Positions 25,831 through 36,843 are shown, numbered from the stretch's first letter. The stretch is 64,000 bases of DNA from CAVXSP01 sp963764505 (GCA_963764505.1 CAVXSP010000001.1:372001-436000); one strand, 5' to 3'. Program-made: numbers and translations. The notes: a model not told the origin generated them from the sequence alone.

Positions 25831-28468
25831 CTACTCCGCGCGCAGGGCTGTCGATGCGGCCACGCCCAAGGCCCGTTTGAGGGGGGCGAGGCTCGCCAAG
25901 CAGCGCGATCGCGGCCACGACGAGGGGCGCGGTGATGAATGACACCGCATCGAGCGGCGTGACGCCGAACAGGAGACCCGAGAGGAACCGGCCCAGCGCC
26001 GTGGCCGACGCCAGTCCAACGGCAATCCCGACGGCGACGCTCGCGGCCGTTCGACCGATCACGAGGCTCAGGACGTTCCACGCGTCGGCGCCGAGCGCCA
26101 TTCGAACGGCAATCTCGCGCCGGCGCTGAACGACCAGGTACGCCAGCATCCCGAACAGGCCGCTGCCGATGATCGCCACGACGACCGCCGCGAACACGAC
26201 GAGCACGACCGAATACAGGCGCGGCGTCGCCAGCGCCTCGCGGAGCTGATCCTCGAGCGTCTCGACCCTGTAGAGCGCGAGCCGCGGATCCAGGTCGCCG
26301 ACGATGCGGCGCAGCGCCGGAACGAACGCCATCGGATCGTCGGGCGTGCGCACGACGAGGTCCACGCGATTGAAGAACGTCGGCTGCACCTGCAGGTACG
26401 AACGGTAGACGGTCGGGACGGCCGGACGCCCGGGACCGAAGTCGCGAACGTCTCTCACGACCCCGATCACCTCCGGGCGGCGGCCCTGCGAGTCCGGATT
26501 CAGCTTCAGGTCCCACGTGCCGTCCGCTTCGCGGTACTTCCTTGCGAACGCGTCGTTCACCAGGACGGTCGGCGGCGCAGTCTCCGAGTCGACCGGCGGG
26601 AATCCGCGGCCGGAGACGAGCTCCATGCCCGCGGCCTCGAAGTAGCCGGGGCTGATGACCCGATAGTGCACGCTGACAGGGCGCTGGCCCTCGTTCTCCA
26701 CCACGTAGACGGCCACGACCGTTTCCAGGGGCAGCGCGTTGATGATGCCGGCCGCCACGACCGGTCGCGTGGCCTCGAGGCGCTCGATCAGTTCGCCGGT
26801 CAGCGTCCGGCGCACGGGCTGGGACACAGACCCGGGAAAGCTGACTTGCGCACTGAGCGCGTGGCTGGCCTCATAGCCGGTATCGACGCCGAGCAGCGCG
26901 AGGAAGCTCCGCGTGAGCAGTCCTGCCGCGACCAGCAGGGTGCAGCAGAGCGCCACCTCCCCGAGAACGAGGATCGAGTCGAACCACCGCCGGCCGCGTC
27001 GGCTCGTGCCAATCCCGCCGCCCTGGGACGACTGCTGGATGGTCCGCACGAGGTCGGCGCGGCGCACGAGCGAGAGCGGCGCCAGACTGGCGGCCAGCAT
27101 GGCGAGCATCGATACCCCCACGCCGAAGCCGACGACGCGCCAGTCCATGGCGACATCGGCCGCGCGCGGGAAGTCGCTCGGCAGCAGGGCCAGCATGGCG
27201 CGATGGCCGCCGAGCGCGAGCAGCAGTCCGACACATCCGGCGACCGCGCCAATGACGGCGCTGTCGATGACGAGCTCCCGGGCGATCCGGCGTGACGAGG
27301 CGCCAATGGCCGCCCGGACGGCCAGCTCTCTTCCGCGCCGGACCGTCCGCACGAGCAGGAGGTTCGCCGCGCTCGCGCAGGCAACGAGCAGGACCGCGAT
27401 CGCCGCGCCCATCATGACGACCAGCGGCTGGCGTACCGAGCGGGTGCTCACGTCGAGCAATCCGATGAGCTGGACGCGATAGGCGCCGACCGCCGCGGAC
27501 CCGCCGTCCCCGTCCGCGGCCTTCGCGGCCGCCTCCGCGCGACGAACCCGGTTCGCGATCGTCGTCGCTTCCGCTTCGGCCTGCGCGAAGGTCGCCCCTT
27601 CTCGCAAACGAGCCACCGTGTTCCCGCCAACCGTCGGAATCCACAGCTCGGTCGACCGATCCGGGAACTGGAAGTCCGGGCGGGCGACGCCGACGATCGT
27701 GTACGGCCGCTCGTCGAGGAGGAGCGTCCGGCCGACGGCCGCACGGTCGCGACCGAACTGTTCGGTCCAGAGCGCGTAGCTCAGCACCGCAACGGCAGCT
27801 TCAGGCGGACGATCCTCTCCGCGCGCGAAAAACCGTCCGAGCGCAGGCGCCGCGCCGAGCAGCTCGAACAGATTGGTGGACACCGCTCCCACCTTCACTC
27901 GCCGCGGCTCACCGATGCCCGACAGGGTCCGCAACGGGAAGTTGTACCCGGCGACGCCCTCGATCGTCCGACCCTCGGACTGCCAGGCCTCGATCGTGCC
28001 GCGCGGCAGACCTCCGCCAACCCAGCGATCCTCGACGCGCGCGGCCTGGTGCTCGGACGCGAGCACGAGGCGATCCGGCCGGGCAAACGGCAGCGGCCGC
28101 AGGAGCACGCCGTTCACGAGGCTGAACACCGCCGTGGCGGCGGCGATGCCGAGCGCGACGGGCAGCACCACGGCGGCGGCGAAGCCGGGACTGCGCCGGA
28201 GGAGCCGGACGCTGAAGCGCAGGTCGCGGCCGAGCGACTCGAGCAGTGGCAGGCCCGTCTGGGCGCGGTAGCGCAGGCGTGCCTGCTCGAGCCCGCCGAG
28301 TCCAATCAGCGCCTGGCGCCGGGCCTCCGCGGCCGTCATGCCCGCGCGCCGGTTGTCATCGACGTGCAGCTGAAGATGGCTCGCGAGCTCGGCCTCGAAC
28401 TCCCGGTCCCGGCGGGTCCGGACGAACACGCCAACGAGACGTCGAATCCACACCCGCGCGGTCCGCAT
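25831..28468 (-). CDS. ADOP-type ABC permease with prefix domain, frameshifted near the 3' end
   Basis: An 878-residue permease once one extra base (around 25897-25903) is skipped; without that the frame runs on past the natural end. The N-terminus holds the cytoplasmic permease-prefix domain (FEAELASHLQLHVDDN and EARRQALIGLGGLEQARLRY), then LLRRSPGFAAAVVLPVALGI and two MacB_PCD/FtsX halves (LLVRTVRRGRELAVRAAIGA and YLVVQRRREIAVRMALGADA). After FITAPLVVAAIAL the restored frame gives ASLAPLKRALGVAASTALRA, the expected P-x-R-A-x(3-5)-P/A..ALR ending of ADOP proteins. Role: MacB-like envelope transport, partner ATPase not adjacent. Confidence 0.83.
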
Positions 28469-28601
28469 CAGGAGCCCTCCCTCTCGGGCCTGTTCTATTG
28501 GATCGCCATACGGTAGACCGGCGCGCCTCCGGATGCAACAGGCAGGGCGATGCGCGGACGCTCTCGTGGCCGTAGAAGAAGTAGAAGAAGATGATCTGCG
28601 C

Positions 28602-30530
28602 CTACCAGTAGAACGGCCGGTCCTGCGGGCGGTTGCGCGGCCCGTACACCGGAACCGGCTGGCCGAGCTCGTAGGCGCCGAGGTCGGGCGCGCGACCCGA
28701 AAAGCCGTCGTTCACGTTGGGGATCGGCGTGCCGGCGTCGACGGCCTTGCTGCCGGCCTCGAGGCGGAAGTCCAGCGTCTCGGCTTCGTACGGCTTCCCG
28801 ACGTTCGCCGAGTTGGGCGTGGTCGGCGGCTGCAGGTGCTCGAACACGTCGTAATCGACCTCGACGCCGTGCGTTTCCTGGCCCGTCCCGGCAGCGAGCT
28901 CCGCCAGCGTCTTGAATCGCTGGACCTGATTGTTCGGCCGATCGTAGTCGAGGACCATGCCCGGCCGCGGGCCGCTCCAGGTGTACTGGGCCTCCACGCC
29001 CGGGTTCGGCCGGAAGCCGTCGTAGTCGTACGTCGAGTAGGCCGTCGGCCCGCCGAGGTTGGCGATGCCGGCCGGCGCGTTCGTGCCGAGGAACAGGTTG
29101 TTCGCGAAATGCGCGTTCGACACCTGCTGGTTCGTGCGGTCCTCCGCGATGATCGTGTTGTGCAGCACGTACACGCCCGCCGGGTTGTTGAACTTCAGCG
29201 CGACCGGCGTGTTGTAGACGACGTTGCGGATGTAGTAGGCGGGCCCGCCGAAGATCGGCTGCGCGCTCAGGCCGGTGTGGGCCGCGTTCACGCCGCGGTT
29301 GCGCATGATGCGGATGTTGTGGACGCCGCCGTCGCCTTCGATGAAGTCGTCGCCGGTCACGTAGATGTCGTTGTTGTAGATGTCGATCGCGACGCCGTCC
29401 TCCTGCTCCTCCTCCGGCACGCCATGCGTGCAGATGTCGATGCCGTCGTGGAAGAACGCGACGCCGTTGTACGCGATGACGTGGCCCGAGCCGTACAGCT
29501 TGATCGCGTAGTAGCTGTTGATCGGGTGCGCGCCGTAGAGCGCCGGACCGGCCCAGCCGAGCGTCCGGTAGTGATCGTCGCGGCCGATGAAGACGTTGTC
29601 CGCGATGTAGAAGTCGCGAGAGCCCGCATATTGTGTCTGGATGCCGATCCCGATCCCCTCGAAGCGGCAGTTGCGCACCGTCAGCCCCACCGCGCCCGCG
29701 ACGTCCTTCTCGCCGGCCCAGAAGACGACCTCCGCGTTCCGGAACGTGATTCCCTCGAAGATGTGGTACGCCGAGCCCATCACGTCGAACAGCCGGAACG
29801 CGCCGTCGCCGTCGAAGATGACCTCGCCGTCGCCCGCGGCCTTGATCACGATGGGCCTGTCCGACGTGCCCTTGGCCGTGAGGAGATAGGTGCCGTCGAA
29901 CGTCAGGCCGTACGGGTCGACGTAGTTGTGCCGGTCGCCCTTGTAGAGCCCTGCGTGCACGAGGATGGTGTCGCCCGGCTCCGCCTTGTGCGGCCAGACG
30001 ATGTTCCAGTCGCCGGTGCCGACGTATCCGGTGTAAGCGGCCATCAGGCCCGTGAAGTTTGGCTGCTCCTTGGGCCGGTTTCCCCAGGTCAGCGGGTACA
30101 CATGGAGCACGCGCCCGCCCGGCGCGGCCTTCGGCTCCCCGCGCGTGCGCGTGCGCACGGTCTGCACCGCCTCGCCCGTCACGCCGTCGGGATCCTTCAT
30201 GGTGAGCCGGACTTCGTACTCGGTGTCCGGCTCGAGATCGAGGATGCTGCCCGCGAAGCCGTCGGGGACCGTGTACGGCGCGCGGAAGATCTTCTCGCCG
30301 CCGATACGAAGCAGCGGCAGGCCCGTGCGCCACGACGGCTGGCCCACCGCCCGGTAGGCCACCTCCACGGTGGCATTGCGGTTCTCGTCGCCGGTGATGG
30401 TCCACTCGAAGCCGAGGCAGATGAGCGTCGGCGGCTCGACGACGAATTGGCCGGCCTGGGTCGCGTTGTCGGCACGCAACCCCGGAGTCGCGAAGAGCAG
30501 CGCGGAAAGCGTGACGACCAGGCTCTTCAT
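28602..30530 (-). CDS. Exported parallel beta-helix protein (pectate-lyase-like fold)
   Basis: A 642-residue secreted protein: signal peptide at 1-20 (MKSLVVTLSALLFATPGLRA), then a fibronectin-III-like sandwich (about 30-130, with DLEPDTEYEVRLTMKDPDG), then a right-handed beta-helix with GDTILVHAGLYKGD, RPIVIKAAGDGEVIFDGDG and repeated N-x-F/I-x-G rungs. The C-terminal GRAPDLGAYELG motif is typical of secreted beta-helix carbohydrate-active or surface proteins (choice-of-anchor style). It may be a polysaccharide lyase or binding protein; catalytic residues cannot be assigned. A ribosome-binding GAGG lies just upstream of the ATG. Confidence 0.8.
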   Translation of the reverse strand: MKSLVVTLSALLFATPGLRADNATQAGQFVVEPPTLICLGFEWTITGDENRNATVEVAYRAVGQPSWRTGLPLLRIGGEKIFRAPYTVPDGFAGSILDLEPDTEYEVRLTMKDPDGVTGEAVQTVRTRTRGEPKAAPGGRVLHVYPLTWGNRPKEQPNFTGLMAAYTGYVGTGDWNIVWPHKAEPGDTILVHAGLYKGDRHNYVDPYGLTFDGTYLLTAKGTSDRPIVIKAAGDGEVIFDGDGAFRLFDVMGSAYHIFEGITFRNAEVVFWAGEKDVAGAVGLTVRNCRFEGIGIGIQTQYAGSRDFYIADNVFIGRDDHYRTLGWAGPALYGAHPINSYYAIKLYGSGHVIAYNGVAFFHDGIDICTHGVPEEEQEDGVAIDIYNNDIYVTGDDFIEGDGGVHNIRIMRNRGVNAAHTGLSAQPIFGGPAYYIRNVVYNTPVALKFNNPAGVYVLHNTIIAEDRTNQQVSNAHFANNLFLGTNAPAGIANLGGPTAYSTYDYDGFRPNPGVEAQYTWSGPRPGMVLDYDRPNNQVQRFKTLAELAAGTGQETHGVEVDYDVFEHLQPPTTPNSANVGKPYEAETLDFRLEAGSKAVDAGTPIPNVNDGFSGRAPDLGAYELGQPVPVYGPRNRPQDRPFYW

Positions 30531-30648
30531 CTCAGCACCTCGGAACCCAGAATCTACTCGCCTTTACGCCCGCCGCGAAGAAGTGATATGAATCGCCGGT
30601 CTGGCGGCCCGTCCGGGCCGAGTCCAGCTGCCCTCCGGAGGAGTTACT

Positions 30649-31752
30649 TTGGACACACGCGCCCTGGCTCGCTATCTCGCACTGGGCCTGCCGATTGCCG
30701 CCCTCGCGCTGGTCGGGACCGTCGCGGTCGGGCAGGCGCAGGGCCGCCAGGGCCGCGGCGGTCAGCCCGCGGCGCCGCCCGCGCCTCGGGAAGTGCCGGC
30801 GAAGACCATCCCGATTCCGGACACCGTGAGCCCGGAGATGCAGCGCCTCATCGGCCGCGGCATCTCGAACAACTGGAACGTCGCGCCGAAGACGGACGAG
30901 GAGTGGGCGGCCGCGGCCGGGCGGGGCGGCGGCGCCGCCGGGCCCGGCGGCATGGGCGGCGGGAACCAGGCCCTGCTCGAGCGGATGGGCGTGAAGTCCG
31001 AGCCCGTGACGGTCAACGGCGTCTACGCCTACATGCTGACGCCGAACGTCGTCGCCCCCGAGAATCAGAACCGGCTGCTCGTGCACGTGCACGGCGGCTG
31101 CTACGTCATGAGCGGCGGCGGGGTGGCCGAGGGCGTGTACATGGCGGGCTTCGGCCACATCAAGGTCCTGTCGGTCGACTACCGGCGTCCGCCGGCCGCC
31201 TTCTACCCGGCCGCGCTCGATGACGTCGTCAACGCCTGGAAGGGCGCGATCACGATGGCGGATCCCAAGAACATGGGGATGGTGGGGCTCTCGGCCGGCG
31301 GCGCGCTCGTGCTCTCGAGCGTGCTGCGCCTCGAGCAGGAGGGCGTCACGCTCCCGGCGGCGATTGCGCCCGGCACGCCGATGTCGGATCTCACCGGTCA
31401 CGGCGACTCGTTCGAGACGAACAAGCTGGTCGACAACGTCCTCGTCGGCATCGGCCGCTGCGACGCGATGGCCGAGTACTATGCACACGGACACGACCTG
31501 AAGGATCCGCTCCTGTCTCCGGTCTACGGCGACTTCCATGGATTTCCGCCGGCGATCCTGACGACCGGCACGCGCGACCTGCTGCTGAGCAGCACGATCC
31601 GCGTCCACCGGAAGCTGCGCGAGGCAGGCGTGGAAGCGACGCTGCAGGTGTTCGAGGGGCAGTCGCACGCGCAGTACAACAACGACACGCCCGAGGGCAA
31701 GGAAGCGTACGAGGAGATCGCCGCGTTCTTCGACAAGCACCTGGGGAAGTGA
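30649..31752 (+). CDS. Exported alpha/beta hydrolase, HSL-type esterase
   Basis: A 367-residue exported esterase. The TTG at 30649 is chosen as start because a strong GGAGGAG sits just upstream (30636-30642) and residues 1-30 form a signal peptide. The oxyanion-hole motif HGG is at 148-150, the nucleophile S215 lies in GLSAGGAL, the acid is probably Asp in TGTRDLLLS, and the His is in GQSHAQYNND. This is the hormone-sensitive-lipase layout. An N-terminal low-complexity tract (GRQGRGGQPAAPPAP and GRGGGAAGPGGMGGG) precedes the catalytic domain. It is followed 36 bp later by the DUF1080/FG-GAP gene. Substrate unknown. Confidence 0.88.
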   Translation: MDTRALARYLALGLPIAALALVGTVAVGQAQGRQGRGGQPAAPPAPREVPAKTIPIPDTVSPEMQRLIGRGISNNWNVAPKTDEEWAAAAGRGGGAAGPGGMGGGNQALLERMGVKSEPVTVNGVYAYMLTPNVVAPENQNRLLVHVHGGCYVMSGGGVAEGVYMAGFGHIKVLSVDYRRPPAAFYPAALDDVVNAWKGAITMADPKNMGMVGLSAGGALVLSSVLRLEQEGVTLPAAIAPGTPMSDLTGHGDSFETNKLVDNVLVGIGRCDAMAEYYAHGHDLKDPLLSPVYGDFHGFPPAILTTGTRDLLLSSTIRVHRKLREAGVEATLQVFEGQSHAQYNNDTPEGKEAYEEIAAFFDKHLGK

Positions 31753-31788
31753 CACCTGCGGTGCAGCCACAATGAATGAGAGGAATGA

Positions 31789-33799
31789 ATGAAACGCGCA
31801 TACGTGTTGAGCCTGGGCGTGCTGACGCTCGCCGTCGCGATGACGGCGCCCCTGGCCGGCAATCGCAAGACGTTCGTGCCGGACTGGACGTTCAAGGGCT
31901 CGACGCTCTCCGGGTGGCACACGCTGGGACAGGCGCAGTGGACGGCCAGCAACGGCGAGCTGGTCGGCAAGCCCACGGCGGCGGACGGCGGCTGGCTCGT
32001 GCTCGACAAGTCGTTTCAGGACGTCGAATTCGGCGCGGACTTCAACTGCGCGGCCGGGTGCAAGACCGGCGTGCTGCTGCGCGCCGAGAAGACCGACAGC
32101 GGCATGAAAGGCGTGTTCGTCTCGCTCGACGCCGACGAGCCGGGCAGCTTCGCCGTGACGCTCGACGCGAACGGCAAGGAGCTGACGCGTGAGCCGCTCG
32201 GGCGCGCCGGCGGCATGGCGCGATACGCGCCCGGGACGGCGCCCGGCACGCCGGCTGGCGGGCGCGCAGGCGCGCCCGCGGGTGGAGGAGCCGCCGCGGC
32301 CGGCGCCCGTGGCCGCGCTGGCGCGCGGGGCGGCGCTCCCCGCGCCGGCGGCGGCGCGCGCGGGCCGTCGGAGGTGACGAGCGTCGTGCCCCGCCCGTCG
32401 GAAGCCATCAAGCCGGCGGAATGGAACGACGTCGACATCATCGTCGATGCGACCCTGCTGCGGCCGCACGTCAACTCGAGCGGCGCGATCGGCGGCGGCG
32501 CCGAAGTGACCGACGAGCAGGGATCGTTCGGCCCGATCGCCCTGTACGTCGGCGGGACGGGTGACGTGCGGTTCCGCGAGGCGTCGTACAAGGATCTCAA
32601 CCTCAAGCGCTTTCCGAAGGAGGTCGTCTCGTCCAACTTCCGCATGCAGCGCCTCACGCCGTTCCAGGTACTCGTGGGCGCAGGCCGCGGCCGACGTCAA
32701 TCACGACGGCAAGACCGACATCATCGTCCCGCCGTTCGCCTTCCTCGGGCCCGACTTCACGACGGCCCGGGAAATCATCGCAGCCCAGACCTACAACCCG
32801 TCGACCGAGTACCCGTTCACGATGGTCGGCTTCGCCGGCGACTTCACGGGCGATGGCTGGCCGGATTTCCTGAGCACGAACGGCGGCGTGCTGTACGTGA
32901 ACCCGAAAGGCGAACCGCGGCGCTGGGACGTCTATCGTGGCGTGATCAGCGGCGTGAGCGAGATCTGCGTGATGAAGGACATCGACGCCGATGGCAAGCC
33001 GGACCTCGTGCACGTCTCGGGCGGCACGCTGCGGTACTCGCATCCCGATCCGGCCAACCCGACCGGCAAGTGGATCGAGACGACGATCAGCGAGCCGCAG
33101 TCGACCGGCGGGCACGGCATCGGCGCCGGAGACATCAATGGCGACGGCAAGGTGGACATCGTCAACGCCTACGGCTGGTGGGAGCAGCCGGCCGCCGGAC
33201 CGGCCAGCGGGCTCTGGAAGTACCACCAGCAGGCGTTCGCGCGCTGGACCGGCCGCGCCTCGGAAGGCGGCGGCGCGATGTCGATCTACGACGTCAACGG
33301 CGACGGGCTGAACGACGTCGTCACGGCGCTCCAGGCGCACGGGTTCGGGCTCGCCTGGTTCGAACAGAAGAAGGACGCGTCCGGAAGCATCACGTTCGTC
33401 GAGCACATCTTCGCGGACGACTACGCGTCGAAGAACGCGGGTGATGTGACGTTCTCCGAGCCGCACGGCGAGACGGCGGCGGATATCGACGGCGACGGCA
33501 TTCCCGACTTCGTCGTCGGCAAGCGCCTGTTCTCGCACCACGAGAGCTATCTCGATCCGGACGGGGGGAATGGCACGCCCGTGCTGTACGTCTACTACAC
33601 GCGCCGCAATCCGAGGGCGCCGGGCGGCGCGGAGTTCGTGCCCGAGCTGATTCACAACCAGTCGGGCGCGGGCTCGCAAGTGCTGGCGACCGATATCGAC
33701 GGCGATGGCCACATCGACGTCGTGACGTCGGGCGTGGAGGGTGCGTACGTCTTCTTCGGCAAGGCCCGCCCGAAGGCGGCGGCCCCGGCCAAGAAGTAG
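31789..33799 (+). CDS. DUF1080 plus FG-GAP/VCBS repeat exported protein, frameshifted
   Basis: Skipping one base at about 32667-32669 joins two frames into a 669-residue exported protein. Part one: signal peptide, then a concanavalin-like DUF1080 (3-keto-disaccharide hydrolase-type) domain with WTFKGSTLSGWHTLGQAQW and WNDVDIIVDATLLRPHVN, split by a large Ala/Gly/Arg-rich insert. The junction reads RLTPFQ then YSWAQAAADVNHDGKTD, as in known DUF1080-FG-GAP fusions. Part two holds integrin-like calcium repeats (DINGDGKVDIV, DVNGDGLNDVV, DIDGDGIPDFV, DIDGDGHIDVV), a seven-bladed propeller. Likely a secreted carbohydrate-active protein. Frameshift: sequencing error or real. Confidence 0.82.
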
Positions 33800-33827
33800 C
33801 GCGCCGGGACGAGAAGGGACGAGTGTG

Positions 33828-35489
33828 ATGAGGAAGGCGACGCTGTCGATCGCATTGGCCGGCCTGGTCGCCGCGCTGGCGCTCGGCCGAGCCGGCTGGC
33901 TCGGCGCGCAGCAGCCGGACTACGATCTCATCATCCGCAACGGCCACGTCGTCGACGGCACCGGCAATCCGTGGTTCGCGGCCGATGTCGGGATCCGCGG
34001 CGATCGCATCGCCGCCGTCGGCCGCCTCGACGGTGCCACGGCCAGGCGTGAGATCGACGCGCGCGGTCTGGTCGTGGCGCCCGGCTTCATCGACACGCAC
34101 ACGCACTCGGACATGCCGCTCCTGAACGACGGCAACGCCGAGAGCAAGGTGCGCGAGGGCGTCACGACCGACGTCATCGGCGAGAGCACGTCGGTGGCGC
34201 CGCGCGACGGCCTGCCTGACGCCAAGGACACCTGGACGGACTTCACGGGCTACTGGAAAGCGCTCGGGAGGAAGGGGATCTCGATGAACGTGATCTCCGA
34301 GGTCTCGTTCGAGCAGATCCATCTCGTGGTCAGGGGCTACGCGCCCGGGCCGGCCACGCCGACGGAGCTCGCCCGCATGAAGGAGCTCGCCGCGCGTTCC
34401 ATGCGGGAAGGCGCCTGGGGCCTCGTCACGCGGTTCGAGAGCGGCGGGCCGGAATATCCGGATGAAGTCGTCGAGGTCGCGAAGACCGTGGCAGGGCTCG
34501 GCGGGGTCTACGCCTCGCACATCGGCAGCGAGGGGATGCAGGAAGAGAAGGAGCTGGACTTCGCCGTCCGCGTCGCGGAGGAAGCGAAGGTGCCCGTCCA
34601 GATCTTCCACTTCAAGATCCGGGGCAAGCCCAACTGGGGCACGATGGGACGGTACGTGGCGACGGTCGAGGCGGCGCGGGCGCGCGGCCTCGACGTGAGC
34701 GCCAACCAGTATCCGTACACCGCCATGCAGCATCCCTGGAGCGCGTTCTTTCCCGTGTGGGCGCGCGAGGGCGGCCCACAGAAGTTCGCGGCGATCCTGA
34801 ACGATCCCGCGATGCGGGAGAAGATCAAGAACGACCAGGACTTCAAGACCTGGGTGATGGAGCACGGCTCGTGGGAGGGCATCGTCATGGGCCGCGCGCG
34901 CAAGCCGGAGAACAAGGAGTTCGAAGGCATGAGCATCGCCCAGATCGCGAAGCTCAAACACGACGCGGATCCGGCGGATACGTGCCTGGCGCTGATGGCC
35001 GACGAGGGCGGCACGATCGGCGGCATCTATCACACGATGTCCGAGGACGACGTGCGGCTGGTGATGAAGCAGCCGTGGGTCGCGATTGCGAGCGACGGAT
35101 CGGCGATCAACCTGCAGGAGCCCGGCGTGCCGCACCCGCGGAGCTACTCGACGAACGTGCGCGTGCTCGGGCACTATGTTCGGGACGAGAAGCTGCTGAC
35201 GCTCGAGGACGCGATCCGCAAGATGACGTCCCTCCCGGCGCAGTTCCTCCGGCTGCGTGACCGAGGCCAGATCCGCGAGGGGTTCGCCGCCGACGTGGTC
35301 GTGTTCGATCCGGCGACGGTTGGCGAGACGAACTCGTACGAGAAGCCGAAATCCTACGCCGCGGGCGTGCCGTACACGATCGTGAACGGCGTCCTGGTCG
35401 TCGACCACGGCGGGCACACCGGCGCCAGACCGGGGCGACCGCTGATGGGACCGGCGTTTGCCGGCGACCGCGGGCAGGACGCCCGCTGA
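33828..35489 (+). CDS. Exported N-acyl-D-amino-acid deacylase family amidohydrolase
   Basis: A 553-residue amidohydrolase with a signal peptide (1-28). YDLIIRNGHVVDGTGNPWFA and VVAPGFIDTHTHSDMP carry the metal-binding HxH (H91, H93) and D95. GLVTRFESGGPEYPDEVVEV, YASHIGSEG and IASDGSAINL (metal Asp) complete the D-aminoacylase pattern, and the C-terminal GFAADVVVFDPATV is the usual composite beta domain. A GTG at 33825 directly before the ATG is an alternative start. It probably removes acyl groups from D-amino acids or cleaves related peptides in the periplasm. Confidence 0.9.
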   Translation: MRKATLSIALAGLVAALALGRAGWLGAQQPDYDLIIRNGHVVDGTGNPWFAADVGIRGDRIAAVGRLDGATARREIDARGLVVAPGFIDTHTHSDMPLLNDGNAESKVREGVTTDVIGESTSVAPRDGLPDAKDTWTDFTGYWKALGRKGISMNVISEVSFEQIHLVVRGYAPGPATPTELARMKELAARSMREGAWGLVTRFESGGPEYPDEVVEVAKTVAGLGGVYASHIGSEGMQEEKELDFAVRVAEEAKVPVQIFHFKIRGKPNWGTMGRYVATVEAARARGLDVSANQYPYTAMQHPWSAFFPVWAREGGPQKFAAILNDPAMREKIKNDQDFKTWVMEHGSWEGIVMGRARKPENKEFEGMSIAQIAKLKHDADPADTCLALMADEGGTIGGIYHTMSEDDVRLVMKQPWVAIASDGSAINLQEPGVPHPRSYSTNVRVLGHYVRDEKLLTLEDAIRKMTSLPAQFLRLRDRGQIREGFAADVVVFDPATVGETNSYEKPKSYAAGVPYTIVNGVLVVDHGGHTGARPGRPLMGPAFAGDRGQDAR

Positions 35490-35602
35490 CCGCCCGCATC
35501 GACGTTCCTGCGGCCGCCCGCGGTGCTGTCGATGAGAACCCGACTGACCGCACGGCCGGCGATCCGCACGCCGGTCGCTGGCGTCGCCGCAGGAGGTGCA
35601 CC

Positions 35603-35953
35603 GTGCCCGTCGCAGAAGGAAAAGCCGCGGTCCGCGCGCGGTTCGATGCGTTCAATGCCGCCGATTGGGCGCGATTCAAGGAGCTGATCGCGCCGAATGC
35701 GACGATCCACTTTCCCGGCGTGCCTGCGCCACTGGGCCGTGACGGCTGGGTCGGCATCTGCCTGGCGATGGACCCCAAGCCGCCGGCCGTGCAGATTTCG
35801 ATCGACGAACAGATCGCGGAAGCCGACACGATCGTGACCCGATGGACCATCCGGGGCGGACCGGCGGTCCTCCACGGCGTGTCCATCGACCGCGTCGTCG
35901 ACGGCCAGGTCGTCGAGCACCGCGAGTATTTCGAGCAGGCGGCGGCGCGCTGA
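35603..35953 (+). CDS. SnoaL/NTF2-like small protein
   Basis: A 116-residue protein of the SnoaL/NTF2-like alpha+beta cone fold: AEGKAAVRARFDAFNAADWA, then APNATIHFPG and GVSIDRVVDGQVVEHREYFE. The GTG at 35603 follows a perfect AGGAGG (35591-35596) at good spacing. Family members include polyketide cyclases and limonene-epoxide-hydrolase-like proteins as well as non-catalytic ones; nothing here selects a role. It is the last core-like gene before the AT-richer island. Confidence 0.85.
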   Translation: MPVAEGKAAVRARFDAFNAADWARFKELIAPNATIHFPGVPAPLGRDGWVGICLAMDPKPPAVQISIDEQIAEADTIVTRWTIRGGPAVLHGVSIDRVVDGQVVEHREYFEQAAAR

Positions 35954-36108
35954 TCGGGCGTGCTGGGCTCTGCTGCCGGTTCGTTGCCCCTGGCCAGAAG
36001 GCCGCGGCGCTGGAGAAGTCTACTCGTCCAGCTGTGCGCGGACGTCCCGCGCGACGCCTGGCGCGCCAAATGAGTCGAAGTCGGTTCCATTCCGAGGTTG
36101 GCCTGCGT

Positions 36109-36843
36109 CTACGCGAAGACCTGATACACATTCAGAGCCAGAACCTCAAGATGCGCCGCCACTTTGTTCGGGCCGATCTTGAGTGCACTCGGATGACCGC
36201 ACGCGTTGCGGAGCTTCAAGCACGTCTCCAGTTCTTGCTTCACGTTCTTGCCGAAGACTCCCACGGACTCTACGATCTCGAGAAACGTCGTCTCCTTCAT
36301 CTTCCCGAGATCATCACCCATTCTTGCGGGCTTCCACTTCGCATCCCGTTTGAGAGCCGCGGCATTGAAAGCGGCGAGATGGTGTGCGACAACCTCTGCA
36401 TGAAGGAGAGCGACTGCCCCCACCCATGAGAGCACAACAGCTGCCCTGAGCAGTGACTGCTCTGCACAAACGATGGCCTCCGTAAGGAATGCCCGGGCGT
36501 TATCGTCCTTAAGCTTCGGAAGGAGAGCGCGAAGGGATTGAGCCTCCGTCGCTGCTGGCGATGCAGTGAGTTCCTGCGCGGCCAAACCGGCAACGTACTT
36601 TCGCCCAACGTCCGTCAGCTCCCAACCTTGGGGCGTTTTGAACACCTTGTCTTCCGCCGAGGACAGATGCGCCGAGAAGTTGACCTTCTTTGCACCCTTT
36701 ACACCCGCGTCCAATGCGAGCTTCCTTACAGTCGAGGCCGATGCCGCAGTTGCCCCGGCGGCCGCGACGCAGAGAAGAGCGATGTCCGTCTTGGTGACCT
36801 TCGCGCGGTGGATGGCCTGCTTCAGTTGGTCAGGAGTTAGCAA
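36109..36843 (-). CDS. Unknown protein with N-terminal winged helix and C-terminal HEPN-like motif
   Basis: A 244-residue protein I cannot name. Residues about 18-90 look like a winged helix (TKTDIALLCVAAAG, then TPQGWELTDVGRKYVAGLA). The C-terminal half is all-helical and ends LRNACGHPSALKIGPNKVAA, where R212-N213-x3-H217 matches the R-x4-H catalytic motif (polar residue after Arg) of HEPN RNases. The start is TTG at 36843, overlapping the upstream partner by 14 bp with GAGG just before it. Base composition is lower in G+C than neighbours (32 of 60 in 36121-36180 by hand count). Next to an IS110 remnant, this suggests an acquired defence or toxin-antitoxin-like cassette. The HEPN call rests on a motif only. 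Confidence 0.7.
   Translation of the reverse strand: MLTPDQLKQAIHRAKVTKTDIALLCVAAAGATAASASTVRKLALDAGVKGAKKVNFSAHLSSAEDKVFKTPQGWELTDVGRKYVAGLAAQELTASPAATEAQSLRALLPKLKDDNARAFLTEAIVCAEQSLLRAAVVLSWVGAVALLHAEVVAHHLAAFNAAALKRDAKWKPARMGDDLGKMKETTFLEIVESVGVFGKNVKQELETCLKLRNACGHPSALKIGPNKVAAHLEVLALNVYQVFA

Noticed and set aside
28572..28589. Tandem GTAGAAGAA x2 downstream of the beta-helix gene
   Set aside because: Only two 9-bp units, no third copy and no gene structure.
28533..31223. About 900-codon plus-strand frame antisense to the beta-helix gene
   Set aside because: Val/Arg/Asp-repetitive antisense sequence without domain features; the minus strand encodes a proper secreted protein.
32230..32380. 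Dense GGC/GCC repeats resembling a tandem array
   Set aside because: They are codon-level repeats of an Ala/Gly/Arg-rich protein linker; no spacer-repeat periodicity, so not CRISPR.
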